Numbered from the stretch's first letter, positions 46,701-59,129 are shown. The stretch: DNA of 64,000 bases from Lepeophtheirus salmonis (GCF_016086655.4 NC_052144.2:32023896-32087895); one strand, 5' to 3'. Made by a program: numbers and translations. The notes: generated from the sequence alone by a model not told the origin.

Positions 46701-48689
46701 TTGGAAGAATGTTGTGGAGTCATGTTAGCTTTCATGATGTTTCCTTGAATTATTTGTGAGCAGCTATGAGACAAAGGAGATGAACACCAACCCCAACCCG
46801 TAACTATCAAAGATATAGGTAGGAATTGCTCAGATATTGATACTTAATTCTACTTTCAAATGTACAATAAGGACTTACCCTTATAACTCCCGAATCGCTC
46901 GTCAGTGTTAATCTCAATCAGTTATCCATAAGCTTACATATTTTATGCTTAGATATTTCCTTCCAAAGAATTAAAGAATAATGATACACACTTTTGGAAA
47001 AATTAATAAAATCTGTTCAGGTTAAAGATGCTCATATTTGCCTCCGATCATATTTTTTACAACTGTACAGGGTCGATCGTATCTAGTCGTACACATTTTC
47101 TTATTTTTCAATTGTAAAATTTAAACGACGGGTATTGTGAAGACATTTATATTACAAAATCATCTAGAAAATAATGGTCGGCCCAACTTTTATCCATCAA
47201 CCTGTTATGCTTATTCACGGTGGCATCAAAGGTGAAAAAAATTCATCAGAAAAGAGCAAAACTTTACCCATTTTTTTACCCTTGAGAAAATTAAAAAACT
47301 TATTTGCTCTTTCAGACCGCCTCAGCTTTCTCTGTTCAGAAATCGGATGTCTTGAGGCCCTCCTTTGTGATTTTATTTTTCATTAATATAATTCCAGATT
47401 GAAAATAACAAAATTTGTCCCATCACATATATAAGATTAGCCCTTTATATGTATATGGTTTTTGAGTCAAAGTCTAAAAAATGAAAAGAGTAAGAAATGT
47501 ACTTGTTCTCTCTTACTACTTAGAATCTAACCATGGATATAGTTCCTCATCGTCAACTAAATTTAACTATGTACCTCTGAATGTATATTTTTAGATACCT
47601 ATATTATTTTTTATATCTACAAACCTTGAGCTTATTTATGAATGTTTGAAAAAGTACGTTTGTACATAGATGTATGTATACATTTAATAGACTATTCAAT
47701 TTTTCTTGGGATCACGTTCATATTACAACATATCGCTATTTCATGTATTAAAAACACAGTTACCTAAGTCTAAGGTTACAAATAATGAAATTTGAAGGTT
47801 GAAATAAATTGAAAATAGGAAAACCTTAAACTATGTACATTGTACATACATACAAGGTTTTAAATAAACAGAAGGATTTAATCAAATTAAGAAGATTTTT
47901 TTTACTTAGACATAAAGGATATATTGCCTTTCATGAAGGTATATGTACAATGTACCTTCATCTTTAGTTGCAAGCAGTATCCATTTATCTTTAGTGATTT
48001 TGTTTTAGACTGTGTAAACACTTTTGTCGGTAGCTCGGATATTTATTTTGTGCAACCAAAAAATCTGCATCACACTAAGATGTAAAATTCATTAATGACT
48101 TACAATATAAAGGCAATCTTAAACCTTCAAATATACTTTAAATATTACATATGGCACCTAAATTCAGGTTTTGGAACAGAAAATGATCATTAAAATTTTC
48201 AATTACAGTACGTTTTCCGGTTTTCATGCAGAGCCATATTTGAAAATGAAAGTGTTATATAGATGAAATAAAAGGTAATAAAGATTGATAAAAAACATTC
48301 CAGCATTCAACAAATAAAATATTAACTAGGTTGTCTAGAATACAGTTCTTGTCAAATGGGTTTCATTGTACAAAAATCAAGTAAATTGAAGAATCTTATT
48401 TAGAAGTTAATATTCTTTTCAAGTACTTCTGGGATCGAGCTTCTGAAGGCCTCTACAGAGCCCTCCTTGACACTTATGCGATTATCTGTACATCAGTTTG
48501 TTTTTATACTTTTACAAATACTGAAGGCCATTGATTTTTTCATTTTCCTATTATATCTCTACGACACCTATCAGTAATTAGGAATATATTGAAATATAAG
48601 ATGAACTATCCTCTTGGTCTAAGGAATATGGACGTTTATATCCCTATTTGTATTCCCCAAGATAGACTCCTGACTATTGTGCTATCATT
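46701..48689. other. AT-rich stretch with one solo transposon end (47,066)
   Basis: TACAGGGTCGATCGTATC at 47,064 looks like a Tc1/mariner left end following TA, but no right end or transposase follows. The 70-codon frame at 47,174-47,386 is not recognised. Otherwise featureless. Confidence 0.35.
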
Positions 48690-49510
48690 CACACAAACTT
48701 ATTTGATGAAGAGCCCCCAAGCAATTGCCGGTGAGAGACAGTGTCAAAAGCTTTCTCAAAATATATTATATCCAGCAAATCGCCAAATTTTAGCCCCCAG
48801 ATAATTTTGAAGCTTTTTTGCTTATGTAGAACTATATTTGGAAGGATCATCCTTAGCCTCTTCTTTATTGTTTCTGCCATAATTAGGTAAGATGTATTGA
48901 AAAGCATAATTGGTCTGAAGTTTTTAATATCAAAAACATATCTTCTTATCTAATGTACCAATACTAAAGCTCCTGTACTCATAAAATTAGATATCAAGTT
49001 CGAATCAAATTTATCTGTAAAGACCCTCTAGGATTGGAGCAAGAACAGATGCAAATGTTCTATAGAATTTGAAAGGGAGGCCAAATATTCTTGGTGATTA
49101 TTATGTTTTATTATAAGGCTCATCTATTCAATATATGTACTATTAAAACTTATCCCATATTGGTTGAAGTCTAGCCTCCACAGGAAAAGAGCTGTTCTTG
49201 AAACAGGTTCAGGATCATTGACTACTGATCTGTCTGATAATCTCAACGAGTGCAGGTTTTATTGTTGACTTTCCAAATTATAAAGTTTTTTAACATGTCC
49301 TTATTGTCTTTGATTAAATATCCTCTATTGTTGAACTCAAATATCCTATTGTAGCTCTGAATTGTCTCTGTTGATTCTCATTTAGACTCTCTATTTTTGT
49401 CTTCATTTTATTCCTCAACTTTGTGTAGTACAAGCACATTCTAATACTCTCCAGCGGCCAGATTTTCGTTTATATAAATATATCTTCGTTTGATTGGTTT
49501 ATTTAAAAAA
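48690..49510 (-). pseudogene. LINE reverse transcriptase remnant
   Basis: From 49,510 down the minus strand shows linker-like sequence between endonuclease and RT. Near 49,090 it shows 'RIFGLPFKFYRTFASVLAPI' (family G-P-D-G-x-P-x-E-F-Y-K), then 'STGALVLV', 'KNFRPIMLFNTSYLIMAETI' (family N-x-R-P-I-x-L-L-N-x-x-Y-K-I) and 'FEKAFDTVSH', the D-F-x-K-A-F-D block that holds the first catalytic Asp of the polymerase. The sequence ends soon after, before the YxDD box. L1-like wording. Frameshifts separate the blocks. Confidence 0.7.
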
Positions 49511-50268
49511 AAAAAAATTCCTTTTCTAATTTATTGGCTCCACTTCATCCTTGACGATTTAGTTTGGTTCGAATCATGGCGAAACAATACTAGTTTATGG
49601 CGAATGATAAATTGTAATGTTTTGAATAAGCTATTTAAAAATTAAATGTTTCTTTTAATACAAAGTAAATCTATGTGCAATTTTCATCTGATAGAGGTTT
49701 TAATTGGTTGTGTATGAAGTACCTAATTGATTGAAAAACTTTACTAAAAAGAATAGTATTACTCTTATTTTATCAATCGAGTTTTTTTTAAAACTTTGTC
49801 AAATTATTTTTTTAAATAATTTCTTAATTATTTAAAGTACTTGATATTATTTAATGAAGTGTATATTTGCAGATGAAAAAATATTATTTTCTGTTAATCA
49901 ACTACATTTAAGTATAAAATCAGTAGAAAATTATTATACATAATGAATAAACCTCTAAAATATAAGCAGTAGTGTGAAATCAGTCACATTCAAGTGTGTA
50001 TGAAATGTAACTAAATATGTATATGTAGAGGAGAAATGTATGAGTTCGATCAACGGGTGGTGACAACGAACACTCGACTTATTCGTATTCGACAAAATCT
50101 CTCCAATTTAAACTTATCTAATAAATTTCAAACTTCTCTAAAGGACCCGTCAATTATATTGTGTTGAATAATTTGGGTGTGAGATGATGCATTTGCAATG
50201 AATAAGAAGGAATCTAGATTCAACCCCTCCCTCGTCTAAATTTTAGTGAGTTTTGGAAAGGTTTAGAC
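49511..50268. other. AT-rich stretch, nothing recognised
   Basis: Contains GGTTCGAATC at 49,566, which looks like a tRNA B box, but no cloverleaf can be folded around it. Confidence 0.45.
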
Positions 50269-51130
50269 CAGCAGTTCCGAACTGGTGGGTCGAGCCCCAA
50301 CTTCATTATGGAAACAATATTTCTTGGTTCAGCTAAGGCATTCTAAAAGTACTTTTATCATACCCAATGCCCTTGTGTTGTACTCTCGTGTTAATTTCAG
50401 TATTCTCTTATTATAACAGTCAACTAAACTAAAATTTATATTGAAAAATAAAGATTGCTTATCATGACTTGAGAGTCAAGTATTAGGATAAAGAAAAAAT
50501 AGTGATGAATTATTAAAATATAAATTTCCTTTCATATTTAAATCAGGAATTGGAAAATTATGTGAGCCAAATTGATGTAGAAAAAAAAATAAAACTTTAA
50601 TTGGACGGTAACTATGTTTAATTGTCGGACAAGAATGTCTTGTATTTAAAAAAATGTTTGTGGTGTTAAAAAAAAACAAAAAAAAAACAGGCTTGATTTA
50701 GTTTGCAAGTATCAGCAGCAAAATTTGGCAGCCATTACAGCTTTTTATTTGATCCCTCTCAGAATCATCAAAGCAAAGTAACTTCAAAGTATTGGCCAGG
50801 AGTTGCTGCTGCTTGTAACCATTGGCATTGTTCTTATTATAGTTGGAGCTGAGTATGTTAAAAAGTTGAATAATTTAAAATTTGAATTGTTTAATAACAC
50901 CGTCAGTAGAAGAATAGACGACATGTTTGCTGATATTATGGAACAAATAATTCACGAAATAAAATCAGCTCCACTTTGAAAATTTAGTATCCAGCTTTAG
51001 GAATCAAAAAATGTGGCAAATTATTCTTAGTTACTGATTTAAGTGAAGTTTGTTTATGAAGTCAATCAGATATGGCGAAAAAAAAACAACCACAGGCTTT
51101 TCACTGACGTTTGTGGTTTTCGCTATTCCA
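50269..51130 (+). mobile_element. hAT transposon remnant (ZBED/FAM200-like) with left terminal repeat
   Basis: CAGCAGTTCCGAACTGGTGG from 50,269 followed by GTCGAGCCCC fits the terminal pattern of hAT elements of the Charlie/ZBED group. About 450 bp later comes transposase-like sequence. No right end could be fixed; a GGACCGCATGACTTCACCC block at 51,435 could be subterminal. The 8-bp target duplication would be GTTTAGAC on the left and is not found on the right. Confidence 0.5.
50735..51070 (+). pseudogene. hAT transposase middle fragment (ZBED5/FAM200-type)
   Basis: Across small shifts the plus strand reads 'LVTIGIVLIIVGAEYVKKLN', then 'FNNTVSRRIDDMFADIMEQI', 'HEIKSAP' and 'ESKNVA'. This matches the block L-S-N-N-T-V-x-R-R-I-x-D-M ... 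E-x-x-x-x-P-F-F-x-x-Q-L-D-E-S-T-D of hAT-derived proteins, where the Asp of Q-L-D-E-S-T is the first catalytic residue; here it is replaced by a stop. The BED finger and C-terminal dimerisation domain are not present here. Confidence 0.6.
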
Positions 51131-53832
51131 CATTTTTTGTAGTTAAAATATAACAAATTTTTGGAGATAAGATTATTATGATTTAATTATTGAAATTTGT
51201 AAATGAAAATTGTAGTGCCTATAAATTTTAAAATGTTTAAAAGTCAAATTTAATATAAAATTTATACATACCTTATATTGGGGCATAAAATAGGTCAACC
51301 AAAATAACAAATTACTATGTTATTTTACCACAACACTCAATTGACTAAAATATTCAAAAATCCTCAAAATCGCTAATCAAATGGCTAAAATATTGAAAAA
51401 CTTATTTATTTTTATTGTTTAAAAATAAAACAAGTGGACCGCATGACTTCACCCGAAAGTTTGTGTGATTTTGAATATTTTAACAACATTTATTTATACA
51501 ATTTTTGAAACAAAAGTGCTAAAGATACAAAAATAATATATTTACAGATCAAATGTAGGCAAATAGTTCGTCTTTCAAACTTTGTTTGTGAATAGAGATA
51601 TTTTTTCTGCAAACCCAAATTTGATGAAATTGCTTCAAATCTGTTTGAAATAAATTTCATCCCTGAAATTTTGAGTATGCACCGAAAAAATTAAAACGAT
51701 TAAATGCAACTTTTTGTATATTATAAAATGTATTTTCTTAAATTATTCATAAATTTTGCACATTGTAATTAAAATTTGGCAAATTTGATTAAGCTTTTTG
51801 CTGTTATTTCGTCTTTTTAATATGACTATTTTTTTCTCAATTTAAGATATACACATTTATATAAGTTAAATACCAGCTAATACACATTCTGTATATCATA
51901 CTCAACTGTACTAAAACTAATGAGTACATTTTTATAAAATTAAAGTTATATATTTTTTACTTTAATAATAACAAATTACATTTGTTGGTGCAGAAATTTA
52001 ATGTTGCTAATATTAATTAGCGTTATTCTGAGTCTATTTCAACTGTGTATCATTTAATAAAATTTCATTAATATTAGGGTGAACGTTTAACCCAAGCTCA
52101 TAAGCCATGTCAAAGAAGGATGTTCATTAACGGAGGGTTAATATGGATCAAGCTTTTTTTAAATTGGTCTTATCAATTTTATTTTCCATGGTTTAAAATG
52201 GTACAACTTTTGTAGTTCTAGGCTATACATATTTTTTCTCTATATAAGTATTTGTATTGATGACAAAATTGACATGGAACTATGTAAAAAGTAATAAGTC
52301 ATCAATGACACAAGAGTTATTGACTCCAGTATAATAGTAGGAAATAACACTTTATCAACTGTCATTTCATTATTCGATTAAGTAACTACTCACCCTTTTG
52401 CTCACGTATGAAGCGGAATGTTTGTCATTAGGTAGGTACTTTATAAGAAGACATGTGAAAATATTAGATTATATGTGATACGTCACATAAAAGAAGGAGT
52501 AAATCTAATTTTCATTTTACTTCATATATGGAGACATAGGGACGAAAATTGTGTGTATTTTAGGCATGCTACAAAAATAAAATCCAAAAATTAGCATGGT
52601 AAGCCTCAAGAATATTTCAGGGAGAACAGCTTAGCTCCCATAACGCTATATTAGATAAGTTACAATCATCTGTGACAAGGGAGGAGGGGAAAAACAAGGA
52701 CATTGTCAGTATTGTCTCCAATGGCGATCCTCAATTCTACTCTAAGTAGTACAAGGTCTTACAATTATAACTGCACAACAAATCCTCAGGGTGACTCTCC
52801 GTCTTTTATGAGTACACGTACTAATGTTCAAACAAACAAACTCGTTATGACAAAGGCTTAGGAAGAGAAAATATACTCTTCAGTTTGCCAACTCAAAAAA
52901 AAAATTTAGATCATCACTATGTATAAATACATATATCCCAATCTTATAAATACAAAATGAGTCAATTATAATCTTCATACTCGAGTTTTTGGGATGGGTA
53001 AGATATCCAATAATTTCAATTATAGTTAAGAACCTTTATTTGATTTAATAAACTTAATTTGGGCCGATATGTTCTTTCAAATAAAGTCTGTCAATGTCAC
53101 ATTTTTTTATGCTGACGATGGATTTTGGGTACATTAATTGCAGTTAATAAGACATATTTGTTTACCCTAAGTGACAATAATCTGTCGAACAATGAAAATC
53201 AGACTCAATTTTGTGAAAATAATTAGTTTGATTTTGTGTTAACGGGCCACATAATATAGATTTTTTTATAAGAAATTTCTTCAATGTACGCATTAAATCT
53301 ATCAAAATATGGTTATTAATTTAATTGAGATTTAATAGAAAATAAATATATTTAAACACACTTGTTACGGTTAAAATTTGCAATAAAAAAACCCAGTGCT
53401 AAAACTTTCAAACCAAGTAGGATAAGGATATCAAAATTATAACTTTCAAATTTTCCTTCAAAAGGATAAAGAAAAGGTCACAAATTTTTTTTGAATTTTT
53501 CAAACTCAAAAAATATTTCAATGCTGAACGCTGGTATAAAATTATATTTTCTAGATAAGGGTTTCTTAACTTTTTTTTCAACTCTCCATTTCCCACTACA
53601 ACATCGGTATTTGACAAATTTGATTTTAACCAATGCAGTGTTTAGAATAATATGTTCTGTTTTTTTGTGCCATTTTACAGCACATAATATTTGTGCTTAA
53701 TTTATTATAACAATAACTGCTAACAGTAATCAAATGGAAATAAAATTTACATGAAAAGATTTGATGTTTTTTTTCTCAATTTGTTTGGCTCTTAAAAAAC
53801 AGACCAAAAAAATAATACTTAACGTATACAGA
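51131..53832. other. AT-rich stretch, nothing recognised
   Basis: A weak hairpin (ACCACA...TGTGGT with flanking GCGAAAA...TTTTCGC) lies at about 51,072-51,125. No coding similarity found through 53.8 kb. Confidence 0.4.
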
Positions 53833-54175
53833 TTAAAGAGATTTTTGTTTTTTCTGTGCCTTGACGAGTGCCTCAATGTTCGGTTCCACCTTTGAAAAGA
53901 CGCTCCATGCTCGAAAACGCAAACTTGCACAGGTACGTGGAGGGAAGTGCAACAGCAACACAATGATACGAACACTGCACAGTAGCCCAGAATGCTTCCA
54001 TGCTTTTCTCTGCAAAAATAGCCTTTGCTACGGAGTCATGCACTAGGTCAAGAAACTGGTCTTAATTGTGTTCTGCTTCCTTCGGGAAGTTGTCAACTCG
54101 AAAGCTTAAGGGATCCTTTGTAAACTCCATCATTGGACTTTTGAAGTCGTCCACCAGCTTGTTGAGGTTACAAAT
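53833..54175 (-). pseudogene. hAT transposase C-terminal (dimerisation domain) remnant
   Basis: From 54,175 down: 'NLNKLVDDFKSPMMEFTKDP', then after a stop 'QFLDLVHDSVAKAIFAEKS', 'EAFWATV', then a block with 'ALPSTYLCKFAFS' (family: L-P-F-A-S-T-Y-L-C-E-x-G-F-S). After frame changes comes 'VEPNIEALVKAQKKQKSL' and the stop at 53,833-53,835. This is the C-terminal hATC region of ZBED/FAM200-like proteins. It is on the opposite strand from the 50.7-kb fragment and so belongs to a different insertion or a rearranged one. Confidence 0.7.
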
Positions 54176-55282
54176 TCTTTTTTTTTCTTCTTAATTTTTA
54201 ATAATGATTTTTTTTTACCCAACAAGAGTAATTTTTATTTACTTGTCGACACAGCTATAATTGTATAAGATCAACCATGCTAAAATTACCCAAATTATAA
54301 ATAAACAAATAGGTAGAAATATTATTTTATGGAATGCCTCTCATGAATGGAGTAAATAGCAAATAATGATTATTTTTCCTTATTTTTTTTTGGGGGTCAG
54401 AAAAAAAAATCAATAATTATATACATATGTAGCACTAAAAAAGCAACACATATACTAAATAGTTTAAACTAATACTGACAGTCTGTTATCGGATTAAACG
54501 CAGGTTAATTATTCAAATCAACGCGCTCAGTACAAAGTAATTATATCAACAAAAAAGCACGACAATATAAATATTATTATATAAAGAAATGAAATATTTC
54601 TCCTGGCTTTGGATTCATACAGAATTGGATTTCATCCCTCTCTAAGTTATTTCATGTTATATTTCTAATTTTATTTCTGTCAGTTTTACAAGACCAGTCT
54701 TTATGAACGTTTTGTTTGCTATTGCCTCAATCACCATCATTTGAAATTCAATTATATCGTTATTGGCTATTGAATTATTTTTGCTTTTGATGATAACTCC
54801 ATGTATAATCTCTTTTTCAAATAGGACTTTGTTGAAATATATTTATAGGGTCTTCTACAAATGTTCAAAGTGTTTTCTGATTTCTGGGCAGCATCCCAGT
54901 CGTTTATCACACCTCAAACATCTGCATCTAACCTCTTTGTCTGTTCCCAGATTCCCTTTGTACATATAGGGATCCCATTGCTACCTTATATTTCATTAGC
55001 ATTTGATACGTAGTCAGCTCCTTATTCTAAAAAAAAAATAATATTGTACTCTCTAAGACTGTTGTTGATACTTCCACTTCTCTTAAGTAGATGAAGAAAA
55101 TCTATTTGTCTGTCTCTTCCATTTCATATTCTTTCCTCAAAAATTTATTTTTGCGGTTGCTGTTATTTTTGGTTATGTGTTTCCAATATCTTTACAGGAC
55201 TTGTGCTTTTAGTAAGGCCATTGATTGATTAGATATATTTTCTGTAAATATTAATTACTCTATTGTATTAATGTTAAATTTT
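54176..55282. other. AT-rich stretch, nothing recognised
   Basis: A 68-codon frame at 54,763-54,969 has no recognised domain. No terminal repeats found. Confidence 0.4.
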
Positions 55283-56345
55283 TTAACCTATTAATGTCTG
55301 ATTTTGAAGCAATGAAATATATAAAATTAAATTTTTGAAGGCTTGCAGATGAACCCTTTGGTTTTTAAGAAAGCCTATGGCTCTAAACCATTTCGATCTA
55401 CAAAATTTATAAGTCTTATTGATGCAAAGAAAAAAATCAAAGAATATGTTTGCCATTTGTGCTGGGCCTAAAGATTCATTGGCCTTGACCGCGTCCGCGG
55501 GGGAGACTCTGTTCCAGTACTGGATTATGGAGGCATTCCAAGAGTCGATACTGTCATGTGAATTAGCAGAGACGTTCTTCTCAAACTTTCCTAAAAATAA
55601 GCAATCCAAGGGTTTCATATCGGGGGAGTTGGAGGGCCAGCTGTGGAGGTGTCAAAATGAAACATTATCTGCTTTAAAGAAGTTTTGGGACTTGTGGGCT
55701 ATGTGAGTTAGGACAGATTGTGTTTGAAACAGGAATATGACACCATTGGCCTCAGCTTTCATACAAGGTATCAATTAAACAGACAGAAGTTCACAGTACT
55801 GGTCGACACCCACCCTCTCCTTGGGCTAAAAGGTATGGGGGTATGACACTGCTGTTGCTCAAAATTACCCCAAGGGCAATTATGCTGGACGGAAATCTTT
55901 TCTAAGACTTGGGGGACTTTAGCTCTCTCTGTGGCCAACCATCTGTCGTTCTGGATGTTGTTGTCTTCATACTGTATGTACGGTTATGTCTTTTGTAGAT
56001 GCTTCATACTCAGTTTAGTTCTTATGACCTTGGAGACTGTTGCGAGGGTCACTTGACGCAGTTTCGCAAGAGCGTTAATCTGAGTCCGAGGAGATGACTT
56101 CAAGGAACGTTTCAGGCCTACGAGGAATGTGAAAGTGAGTTATTTTAGCATTCCAAGACTTGTGGGATTTCCCGTTTTGCCCCCTCTTCCGTCCAATGGT
56201 TCCAGACGTTGTAGACTGTGCTCTTTGGATATCTGAGAATCTTTTTGATATACGCGGGAAATTATCCTCGCTGAAGATAATATTTGGAACCATGCCCGAC
56301 TTCAACATACGGAGGAATTTCTTGCTTCAGTTAACTATCTCTCTT
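55283..56345 (-). pseudogene. Tc1-like transposase remnant, element A
   Basis: From 56,345 down: first helix-turn-helix 'IKKILRYPKSTVYNVWNHW', second HTH 'TQINALAKLRQVTLATVSKV', then 'IQNDRWLATERAKVPQVLEK' (the segment after the first Asp). 'FQTQSVLTHIAHKSQNF' is where the second catalytic Asp should be (family Q-Q-D-S; here replaced). 'SPDMKPLDCLFLGKFEKN' has the third Asp, followed by 'SIIQYWNRVSPADAVKANES'. The ending merges into unrelated sequence near 55,400. Multiple frameshifts and the lost Asp make it inactive. Confidence 0.75.
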
Positions 56346-56349
56346 CTTT

Positions 56350-56700
56350 GGTAGGTAAGGTAAGGGAGCATCTTAAGTTCCTTTTAAAAAGTTTATTCAT
56401 TGTTGCCTGGTCAATGTCTAGCTCCATGCCCATTTTACGGAGACTTCTCTCTGGATTTCGCAAAATCATCTTTTTATGTGTAGTAACTGCTGTTCGTGGT
56501 CGACAACTTCGAGGAGATCTTTGACACTATTTTTCTGCATGTATCTGTGTACGGTACGGTTTATGAAAGCCTTGTTAATCTTCATAACCTTGAAGCTCTT
56601 AAAAATATCTTGGTTGTTCTTCCCATATCATTCAAGCTTGATACCTGCTTCACGTGTGCCTTCCATGCCTGTAAATGAAAGATCACAAATAAATTATTTT
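56350..56700 (-). pseudogene. Tc1-like transposase N-terminus, element B
   Basis: From 56,700 down: 'YGKNNQDIFKSFKVMKINKA', 'FINRTVHRYMQKNSVKDLLE', then 'NPERSLRKMGMELDIDQATM' with 'NKLFKRNL'. These are the first and second helix-turn-helix blocks of a transposase N-terminus, yet a second complete N-terminus (element A) follows immediately. So this is a separate, truncated element lying directly against A in the same orientation. Confidence 0.7.
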
Positions 56701-56787
56701 AACAAACTTTGTTATCAATTTATCACTTTTTTAATACATAAATATTTGTAATGATCCATCTATGAGTTATATAAGTTTCAACATTTG

Positions 56788-56806
56788 TTACAGTATTTAG
56801 GGTCCT
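56788..56806 (+). repeat. 19-bp motif shared with 28,806-28,824
   Basis: TTACAGTATTTAGGGTCCT occurs identically at both places. TA followed by CAGTATTTAGGG suggests the left end of a Tc1/mariner family whose body is not present at either site. Confidence 0.6.
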
Positions 56807-58272
56807 ACCTGTATATACTAGCGTTCAAATTATGTTCCTAAATATATTCATTATATAAAATAATTATATTGAAAAACACATTAGATAAAAGAAAGTAGAG
56901 ACATCTAGCATATATGGCTAAATAACGCAGTCATATAGCTGTAATAACGCTGTTCAAACATGTTAGTACATAACTAAATAGTTTTGCTCTCTACTTTCAA
57001 ATAGTCTGAATTAGTCTTATCTTAACAAGAGCCAATTTCTGTGCAAAATATTCCACTTCCTGAGCACTCACAAGTGTAAAGAACAGTAAAAAAAATGTTT
57101 AAATTCTGCTAATTTAAAAAAAAATTATCATAATAAAAACATAAAGCTGCATTTATATAGTTCAGGAAAAGGATAGCCCGTTGTACAAAGAGTAGATAAG
57201 TGAGCCTTAAGGCATGGAAACAAAATGGTGTTAATAAAGTCGTTAGTATAAATGTATTAACAACCTGCTTAATATCATTCAGTCTAATCAAAGTGAACTT
57301 AATTACATGCATGATTCTTTCGCTTTTTTATCAAAAAAAAATGTATAAAAGGGTTCTTTCGTCTCCTTCAATCATTAATCAACTTAATCACAATGATTTC
57401 AAGCTTCAATGATAATGCCAAGTATATAATACAAGAGATTCAGAACGAAAATAGACAGTAACTATTCATCTTGTATGTGTAATAAATGTATACATATGTA
57501 AGTATTTTGCCTAATTAATGTGTGTAAAATTAAAGTGTACCCTTGTGAATGGTAGAATATAGAGTTAAAAGCAGTATGTACATCAGTGGCAGCGATAGGA
57601 AATTTTTCATGGGGGTGTTATGGAATATAAGTGAGATTTTTTGCTAATTAACATTTTGTATACGTAAAGTATAGCAAAAATAACAAAATATATAAGCGTA
57701 TAAAGTTTTTATTTCAATATTATATTGCTTTAATAAGTATACAACCACGTCAAAAAGAATTTTTTACTTATTTTCTTTCTAAGTAAATATTTACGAACGA
57801 GTATACCAACAATAATGCAAGTACAGAGCCTTCTTCTTAAGAATTGGATAATTCAACAAAAATATTGGAACATTATTGTTGAACTCTTTGAGGAAATGTT
57901 TATTAGAGAGGAAATCGGGATGTTCCACTACAAAAGATGTGAACAAAAGTAATGTAATGTCCTAAAAGAAGGTGATGATTCTGTAAGTCAAATACAGAGT
58001 ATGTCAGTGAGTTTGAGTTGATTGAATTTAACTGAGTCATATTCAAGTCCGAGAAGGAGAAAATAAATAATTCTTTAAGTACATTTTAATGACTCTAACA
58101 ATCCTTTCTCTTTATATTACATTACTGCAGTCTTTTTGACAGATCTAGTGAAATCTCTGTGAAACACTCAGTGGTTTTTCTTTTCTTTTTCCTCTTGTTA
58201 TGTTTTTCAAAGCTTACCAGCATATCTTTTTAAGAAACCATGCTCATGATAGTGGCACACGTTTGTAATAAA
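56807..58272. other. AT-rich stretch with hAT-like end (57,582)
   Basis: CAGTGGCAGCGATAGGAAAT at 57,582 and the following G-rich run resemble the start of hAT-derived MITEs. No partner end found. Short frames at 57,109-57,412 are unsupported. Confidence 0.35.
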
Positions 58273-58491
58273 TTATTTATTACTTCTAATTTGTAAAATC
58301 TCAAGGGTTTCTTCATTAAATATATCTGTCCTTTTGAGACCACATTTTTGCATATATGTTTCTCGATGACAAATATTATTTAAAGCCTTTCCAATACAAT
58401 AATTATCCATGTCACTTCCTTCACATATGCGACCAGATGACAAATAAATGATGTAAACAAGAAATAAAAGGAAACATGCAATGTACACCAT
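58273..58491 (-). CDS. Small secreted cysteine-patterned protein, candidate host gene
   Basis: 72 codons from ATG 58,491 to TAA 58,273-58,275. Residues 1-20 are a clear signal peptide: hydrophobic 'VYIACFLLFLVYIIYL' followed by small residues. The mature part has cysteines at 23, 32, 41 and 50, exactly nine apart, with acidic residues after the first and 'YMQKC' at the fourth. That spacing resembles the first four cysteines of the six-cysteine ShKT fold, but the last two are absent, so the match is incomplete. An AATAAA lies at 58,276-58,281 within the last codons. A pyrimidine-rich AG (minus strand, AG at about 58,552-58,553) could be a splice acceptor in a 5' UTR. Role unknown; likely exported from the cell. 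It could also be one exon of a longer gene, or chance. Confidence 0.45.
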   Translation of the reverse strand: MVYIACFLLFLVYIIYLSSGRICEGSDMDNYCIGKALNNICHRETYMQKCGLKRTDIFNEETLEILQIRSNK

Positions 58492-58553
58492 TTTTTAATT
58501 AAATTCAATAAATAAATCTATACAAATACTCATTTTGAAAGTACTTCATATCT

Positions 58554-59129
58554 AAAAAACAATAAAATAAGATATTATCTCGATCATCATCAGCGTCGTT
58601 AGCAAAAGAAATATATAAATTATAATCTAGATATTTAATTTTTAAACTAGTTTGAATACTATGGTGTTTAAATATCCATAAGTACTCAACACGGACGTAA
58701 AATTAACCAAATTTCCTTAGAAAAGTATCAAAACTTTGAAATCCCACCATGAGAGCTATGACAAAAAAGGCCAAGCTGATTTTTAACCCAATGATACTCC
58801 CACATTGCCAAAGTTTCATTATCGTAAGATTTGGGCATTTTTTTTTATTATTGATCAAGTACTTGCCGGTATATTTCAATTTTCATTTTTTTTTATTAAA
58901 ATCAAAATTGAGGTCATCAGACATTTAAATATTATATTTTTGACTACATTTTTGGAATTCTCACACTTTAAAATAGTCAAATACCTAATTTCAAGAGGTA
59001 ATCTTTTTTGGATAAAAAAATATACAAGAAACAGTAGCGTCCCGTAAAAAGAGATGAAAGCGACGTTCAAAAGTTTGGTCCAAAAAGGGACTTGAACGAG
59101 TATCTATATCTCATGAACACCCTAAAAGT
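58554..59129. other. AT-rich stretch, nothing recognised
   Basis: Possible promoter side of the small secreted protein; TATA-like AT runs are too common here to call one. Confidence 0.3.

Noticed and set aside
44719..49510. One single LINE joining the endonuclease and RT fragments
   Set aside because: On the minus strand the RT fragment lies upstream of the endonuclease, the reverse of ORF2 order, and a mariner lies between them; two separate insertions are simpler.
49566..49575. GGTTCGAATC, a tRNA B-box-like sequence
   Set aside because: No A box at the right distance and no acceptor or anticodon stem can be paired; similar TTCGAATC strings occur by chance at 25,133, 29,366 and 49,020.
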